Under the pieces are notes generated by a model, which searched no databases, was not told the origin of the DNA, and saw nothing but the letters and a program-made list of their open reading frames with translations. From positions 310,001-374,000 of the forward strand of contig NZ_JAGHKP010000001.1 in the NCBI RefSeq assembly GCF_017742215.1: a DNA stretch of 64,000 bases, given 5' to 3'. Shown here in pieces: positions 63,100 through 64,000 of the stretch. The stretch comes from Chitinophaga chungangae (lineage in GTDB: Bacteria > Bacteroidota > Bacteroidia > Chitinophagales > Chitinophagaceae). Every line of letters starts with the position of its first letter. The first letter of the stretch is position 1. A program made the translations under genes and the position numbers.

Positions 63100-63501
63100 T
63101 TAATTCTCTACTGTACCGGTGAGGAACAGCTCTTTTTCCTGGTCTACCCCTTTTACTTTCACATAAACCGTTTTCATCGGTTTACCTACCTGGTTCGCAC
63201 TGTAGGTCGCGCTGATGGTGCCGGTTTTGCCAGGCAGGATAGGCTCAACGGTCCATTTCGGAACGGTACAGCCGCAGCTGGGTTTCGCCGATTCGATCAG
63301 TACGGGCTCTTTGGAGATGTTGGTGAATTCAAAAACCACGGTTACGGGTTTGTTGTACTTGGTCTTCCCGAAATCAACGGTCTCTTTTTTGAATTTCAGC
63401 TTCGCGTCAACCGCGTTGGCGGCGCCGCCTCCCTGTGCCTGTGCCCACACAGCGGTGGTTACCAGTAAAGTCGCAAATAGGGATACGATAAACTTTTTCA
63501 T
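63100..63501 (-). CDS. DUF1573 secreted protein
   Basis: A 133-residue exported protein: signal peptide MKKFIVSLFATLLVTTAVWAQ, then one DUF1573 immunoglobulin-like domain with ETVDFGKTKYNKPVTVVFEFTN, SAKPSCGCTVPKWT and GTISATYSANQVGKPMKTVYV. The CGC pair within SCGCT is the hallmark of the family. Such proteins are very common in Bacteroidota; their job is unknown but probably lies in the envelope. It is transcribed alone between two terminator/promoter regions. Confidence 0.92.
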   Translation of the reverse strand: MKKFIVSLFATLLVTTAVWAQAQGGGAANAVDAKLKFKKETVDFGKTKYNKPVTVVFEFTNISKEPVLIESAKPSCGCTVPKWTVEPILPGKTGTISATYSANQVGKPMKTVYVKVKGVDQEKELFLTGTVEN

Positions 63502-63643
63502 GTTTTAATTGGGTTTTAAAACGATTGGTTAAAACGTTTGTTCCATCCAGTTTCCAAAATCAAATTTACGGCCAAAAATTGAACCTTACGTATCAAGATA
63601 TTAAAAATTTCTTAAAAATTAATTGACAGGGCCTCCGGAGGCA

Positions 63644-63674
63644 TTTACCCATTCATCATTTTCCCCTACATTTG
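63644..63674 (+). promoter_or_regulatory. Promoter of the dehydrogenase E1 gene
   Basis: TTTA (63644-63647), 19 bp, TACATTTG (63667-63674), 18 bases before the ATG. Confidence 0.7.
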
Positions 63675-63692
63675 TGCTTTAACACGGACGGC

Positions 63693-64000
63693 ATGATCGA
63701 AAACAACGAATTAGCTATGAATTTGCAAAGCCAGCTTTCATTTGAAGAGTTCCGCCGGGAAGTACTGAATGATTTCAGGCTGGCCTGTATCAGCAGGGAA
63801 ATCAGCCTTTTGGGCCGCCGGGAAGTACTCACCGGGAAGGCAAAATTCGGTATTTTTGGCGATGGTAAGGAAGTGGCGCAGATCGCAATGGCCAAATATT
63901 TCAAACCGGGCGATTTCCGTTCCGGTTATTACCGCGACCAGACCTTTGCGTTTGCCAGCGGCATCGCGACCGTAGAACAATTTTTCTCCCAGCTTTACGC
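63693..64000 (+). CDS. Thiamine-diphosphate-dependent 2-oxo acid dehydrogenase E1 component, N-terminal fragment
   Basis: The gene runs off the right edge; 102 codons are visible. The segment [20 protein letters not shown] then [21 protein letters not shown] matches the N-terminal part of the alpha-type E1 subunit in Bacteroidota, often fused to the beta part in one chain. Such enzymes decarboxylate 2-oxo acids (branched-chain, pyruvate or 2-oxoglutarate). The visible part does not show which substrate is used or whether the fusion exists. A later ATG at 63717 is a possible alternative start. Confidence 0.85.
   Translation, partial: MIENNELAMNLQSQLSFEEFRREVLNDFRLACISREISLLGRREVLTGKAKFGIFGDGKEVAQIAMAKYFKPGDFRSGYYRDQTFAFASGIATVEQFFSQLY

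Overview
The window looks like a chromosomal segment of a member of the Bacteroidota, most likely a Chitinophaga-like organism (inference). Four things support this. There is a SusC/SusD pair and PorV plus a type IX secretion (T9SS) sorting domain. Promoters have the Bacteroidota form TTTG - about 20 bp - TAnnTTTG. The S10-spc-alpha ribosomal genes have Bacteroidota-type variants (89-residue S14, L36 with a single Cys). Base composition is roughly 50-55 % GC, apart from an AT-rich stretch near 61.4-61.8 kb. No tRNA, rRNA, insertion sequence, prophage or CRISPR array was seen.

Layout. 0-9.2 kb: end of a sulfatase, a lipoprotein, a zinc-ribbon membrane protein, a TetR/ABC1-kinase pair, a VOC protein, a TetR - small protein - MFS efflux operon with a visible operator, a PepSY membrane protein and a DUF985 cupin. 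9.2-21.4 kb: a sialoglycan utilisation locus. It holds a GntR/FCD regulator, SusC, SusD, an N-acetylneuraminate lyase, a fusion of a kelch mutarotase to a sodium:solute symporter, a GH33 sialidase and a GH125 alpha-mannosidase. A GntR-like palindrome sits at the susC promoter. 21.4-25.2 kb: PadR regulator, glycerol kinase with an unusual nucleotide site, and glycerol-3-phosphate dehydrogenase. 25.2-28.5 kb: a compact minus-strand operon (unknown protein, RdgB, thioesterase, nitroreductase) and ilvE.

29-58.7 kb: translation genes. rpsL-rpsG, fusA and the rpsJ-to-secY operon are separated from one another by unrelated genes, yet each starts with an almost identical promoter and initially transcribed sequence. 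The first separating block (30.1-35.7 kb) is a four-gene minus-strand operon: T9SS-sorted protein, PorV, small secreted protein and a 1012-residue collagen-like protein. map and the infA-rpmJ-rpsM-rpsK-rpsD-rpoA-rplQ operon follow. 58.8-64 kb: zinc-ribbon membrane protein, carA, a 0.9-kb gene-free region with a duplicated hairpin element, an aminotransferase, a DUF1573 protein and the start of a thiamine-diphosphate dehydrogenase.

The sialic acid locus gives a coherent picture. Sialidase releases Neu5Ac, SusCD serves the outer membrane, the fused mutarotase and symporter would equilibrate and import the sugar, and the lyase splits it to ManNAc and pyruvate. The later steps (NanE, NanK and GlcNAc6P enzymes) are not in this window. 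The most unusual items are the mutarotase-symporter fusion, the collagen-like/PorV operon, the split str operon with copied promoters, and the duplicated hairpin element at 61.1-61.4 kb.
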